From Herbaspirillum huttiense (lineage in GTDB: Bacteria > Pseudomonadota > Gammaproteobacteria > Burkholderiales > Burkholderiaceae_D), in the NCBI RefSeq assembly GCF_004367745.1, contig NZ_CP037993.1, positions 5,084,001-5,148,000 on the forward strand: a stretch of 64,000 bases of DNA. Direction: 5' to 3'. The notes under the pieces are model-generated. The model made no database searches, had not been told where the DNA came from, and worked only from the letters and a program-made list of their open reading frames with translations. Below are positions 62,918 to 64,000 of the stretch, piece by piece. A program made the translations under genes and the position numbers. Each line of letters opens with the position of its first letter. The first letter of the stretch is position 1.

Positions 62918-62962
62918 TGCCTCGCCTAAGATGCATGCACATCTTTTCCAGCGAGGTAATCC

Positions 62963-64000
62963 ATGTGCGGCATCGTCGGCGCGGTAGCGCAACAAAACGT
63001 CACTCCCATCCTGCTCGAAGGCCTGAAGCGCCTCGAATACCGTGGTTATGACTCCTGCGGCGTGGCGCTGCATGTGGATGGCAAGCTGCAGCGTTCGCGC
63101 AGCACCTCGCGGGTAGCCGAGCTGCAGCAGCAGGTGGCGCAGAGCGGCCTGTCCGGTTTCACCGGCATCGCGCACACCCGCTGGGCGACGCACGGCGCGC
63201 CTGCCACCCACAATGCGCACCCGCACTTCTCGCGCGACCGCATCGCACTGGTCCACAACGGCATCATCGAGAACCATGACGAACTGCGCGCCGAGTTGCA
63301 GGCTGCCGGTTATGTCTTCGAGAGCCAGACCGATACCGAAGTGATCGCCCACCTGGTCGACCACATGTATGACGGCGATCTGTTCCACACCGTGCAGCAA
63401 GCCGTGCGCCGGTTGACCGGTGCCTACGCGATTGCCGTCTTCTGCGCCGACGAGCCGCACCGCGTGGTGGCAGCGCGTCAGGGTTCGCCGCTGATCGTGG
63501 GTGTTGGCGAAGGACAGAATTTCGTGGCCTCTGATGCGATGGCGCTGGCCGGCACCACCGACCAGATCATCTATCTGGAAGAAGGCGACGTGGTCGACCT
63601 GCAATTGCAGAAGGTGTGGATCGTCGATGCAGCCGGCCGCCCTGCCGAGCGCGAAGTGCGTACCGTGCAGGCTTATACCAGCGCGGTGGAACTGGGCCCG
63701 TACCAGCATTACATGCAGAAGGAAATTTTCGAGCAGCCGCGCGCGATTGCCGACACGCTCGAAGGTGTGGTCGGCATCATGCCCGAGCTGTTTGGCGACA
63801 AGGCCTACAAGGTCTTCAAGGAAGTGGATTCGATCCTGATCCTCGCTTGCGGCACCAGCTATTACGCCGGTCTGACTGCGAAGTACTGGCTGGAGTCGAT
63901 TGCCAAGATCCCGGTCAACGTCGAGATCGCCAGCGAATATCGTTATCGCGACAGCGTGCCCAATCCGAAGTCGCTGGTGGTCACGATCTCGCAGAGCGGC
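62963..64000 (+). CDS. glmS: Glutamine-fructose-6-phosphate transaminase (isomerising), 5' part
   Basis: The gene starts at ATG 62963 with GCGAGG upstream and runs off the window end after 346 codons. The N-terminal glutaminase begins with MCGIVGAV (Cys2 nucleophile), then [14 protein letters not shown] and TRWATHGAP. The first SIS (isomerase) domain begins near residue 280 with [17 protein letters not shown]. It makes glucosamine-6-phosphate, the first step of the pathway completed by GlmU. The 3' end, where attTn7 would lie, is outside the window. Confidence 0.96.
   Translation, partial: MCGIVGAVAQQNVTPILLEGLKRLEYRGYDSCGVALHVDGKLQRSRSTSRVAELQQQVAQSGLSGFTGIAHTRWATHGAPATHNAHPHFSRDRIALVHNGIIENHDELRAELQAAGYVFESQTDTEVIAHLVDHMYDGDLFHTVQQAVRRLTGAYAIAVFCADEPHRVVAARQGSPLIVGVGEGQNFVASDAMALAGTTDQIIYLEEGDVVDLQLQKVWIVDAAGRPAEREVRTVQAYTSAVELGPYQHYMQKEIFEQPRAIADTLEGVVGIMPELFGDKAYKVFKEVDSILILACGTSYYAGLTAKYWLESIAKIPVNVEIASEYRYRDSVPNPKSLVVTISQSG

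Noticed and set aside
62963-64000. attTn7 link between glmS and the Tn7-like genes
   Set aside because: The Tn7 attachment site is at the 3' end of glmS, which is outside the window, and the transposition genes lie 30 kb away on the other side of glmS.

Overview
The window joins two kinds of DNA. From about 36.8 kb to the end is compact, GC-rich chromosomal backbone of a betaproteobacterium. Gene content and order (cytochrome c5, YqjD/YqjE-type genes, KefF/KefC, DegQ with a two-component system, MidA, pteridine-reductase-like SDR plus FolB, TyrB, TtcA, GlmU-Lrp-GlmS) fit Oxalobacteraceae such as Herbaspirillum. That assignment is inferred from gene content only. From position 1 to the tRNA-Arg(CCG) gene at 36795-36870 the DNA is visibly lower in GC and has long gaps, IS debris and mobile-element genes. 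It reads as a genomic island lying on the 3' side of the tRNA gene.

Island, left to right. (1) 94-7780: a DEAD/DEAH-type helicase diverges from an operon with a winged-helix-like 'middle component' (split by an apparent -1 frameshift at an A6 tract), a Rad50/SMC-like ATPase with a CxxC...CxxC insert, and a large protein ending in a PD-(D/E)xK nuclease motif. This resembles the ABC-three-component (ABC-3C/Lamassu-like) class of conflict systems, and the helicase pairing makes it the best candidate for an undescribed defence system. (2) 7871-9160: a membrane protein and IS remnants. (3) 9161-26653: a large minus-strand block. It holds 2OG-Fe(II) oxygenase, DUF6817-like and GNAT genes in an overlapping operon, then a secreted small protein overlapping a 2,893-residue RTX-like protein, then its ABC/HlyD/TolC type I secretion system, then a ClpP-like periplasmic protein. 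The giant protein has an N-terminal HETQH zinc-protease motif and dozens of Gly-Asn-rich repeats. (4) 27223-32385: a Tn7-like transposition module (TniQ/TnsD, TnsC and a fused TnsA-TnsB). (5) 32505-36800: small genes including an XRE regulator with an adjacent palindrome, an EexN-like entry-exclusion lipoprotein, a coiled-coil membrane protein and a small receiver-domain protein lying between 17-bp inverted repeats.

Backbone. The two-component operon at 45947-47934 lies just upstream of degQ, and two PmrA/BasR-type direct-repeat boxes sit in the degQ promoter region, suggesting direct envelope-stress control. The M20 peptidase and MHS transporter genes diverge from a LysR regulator. A lone CDP-glucose 4,6-dehydratase and a glycosyltransferase precede glmU, an Lrp/AsnC regulator and the 5' part of glmS, which runs off the window.

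All function calls rest on motif and family recognition by eye. No database search was run. Island boundaries, transposon ends and the frameshift need computation or sequencing to settle.
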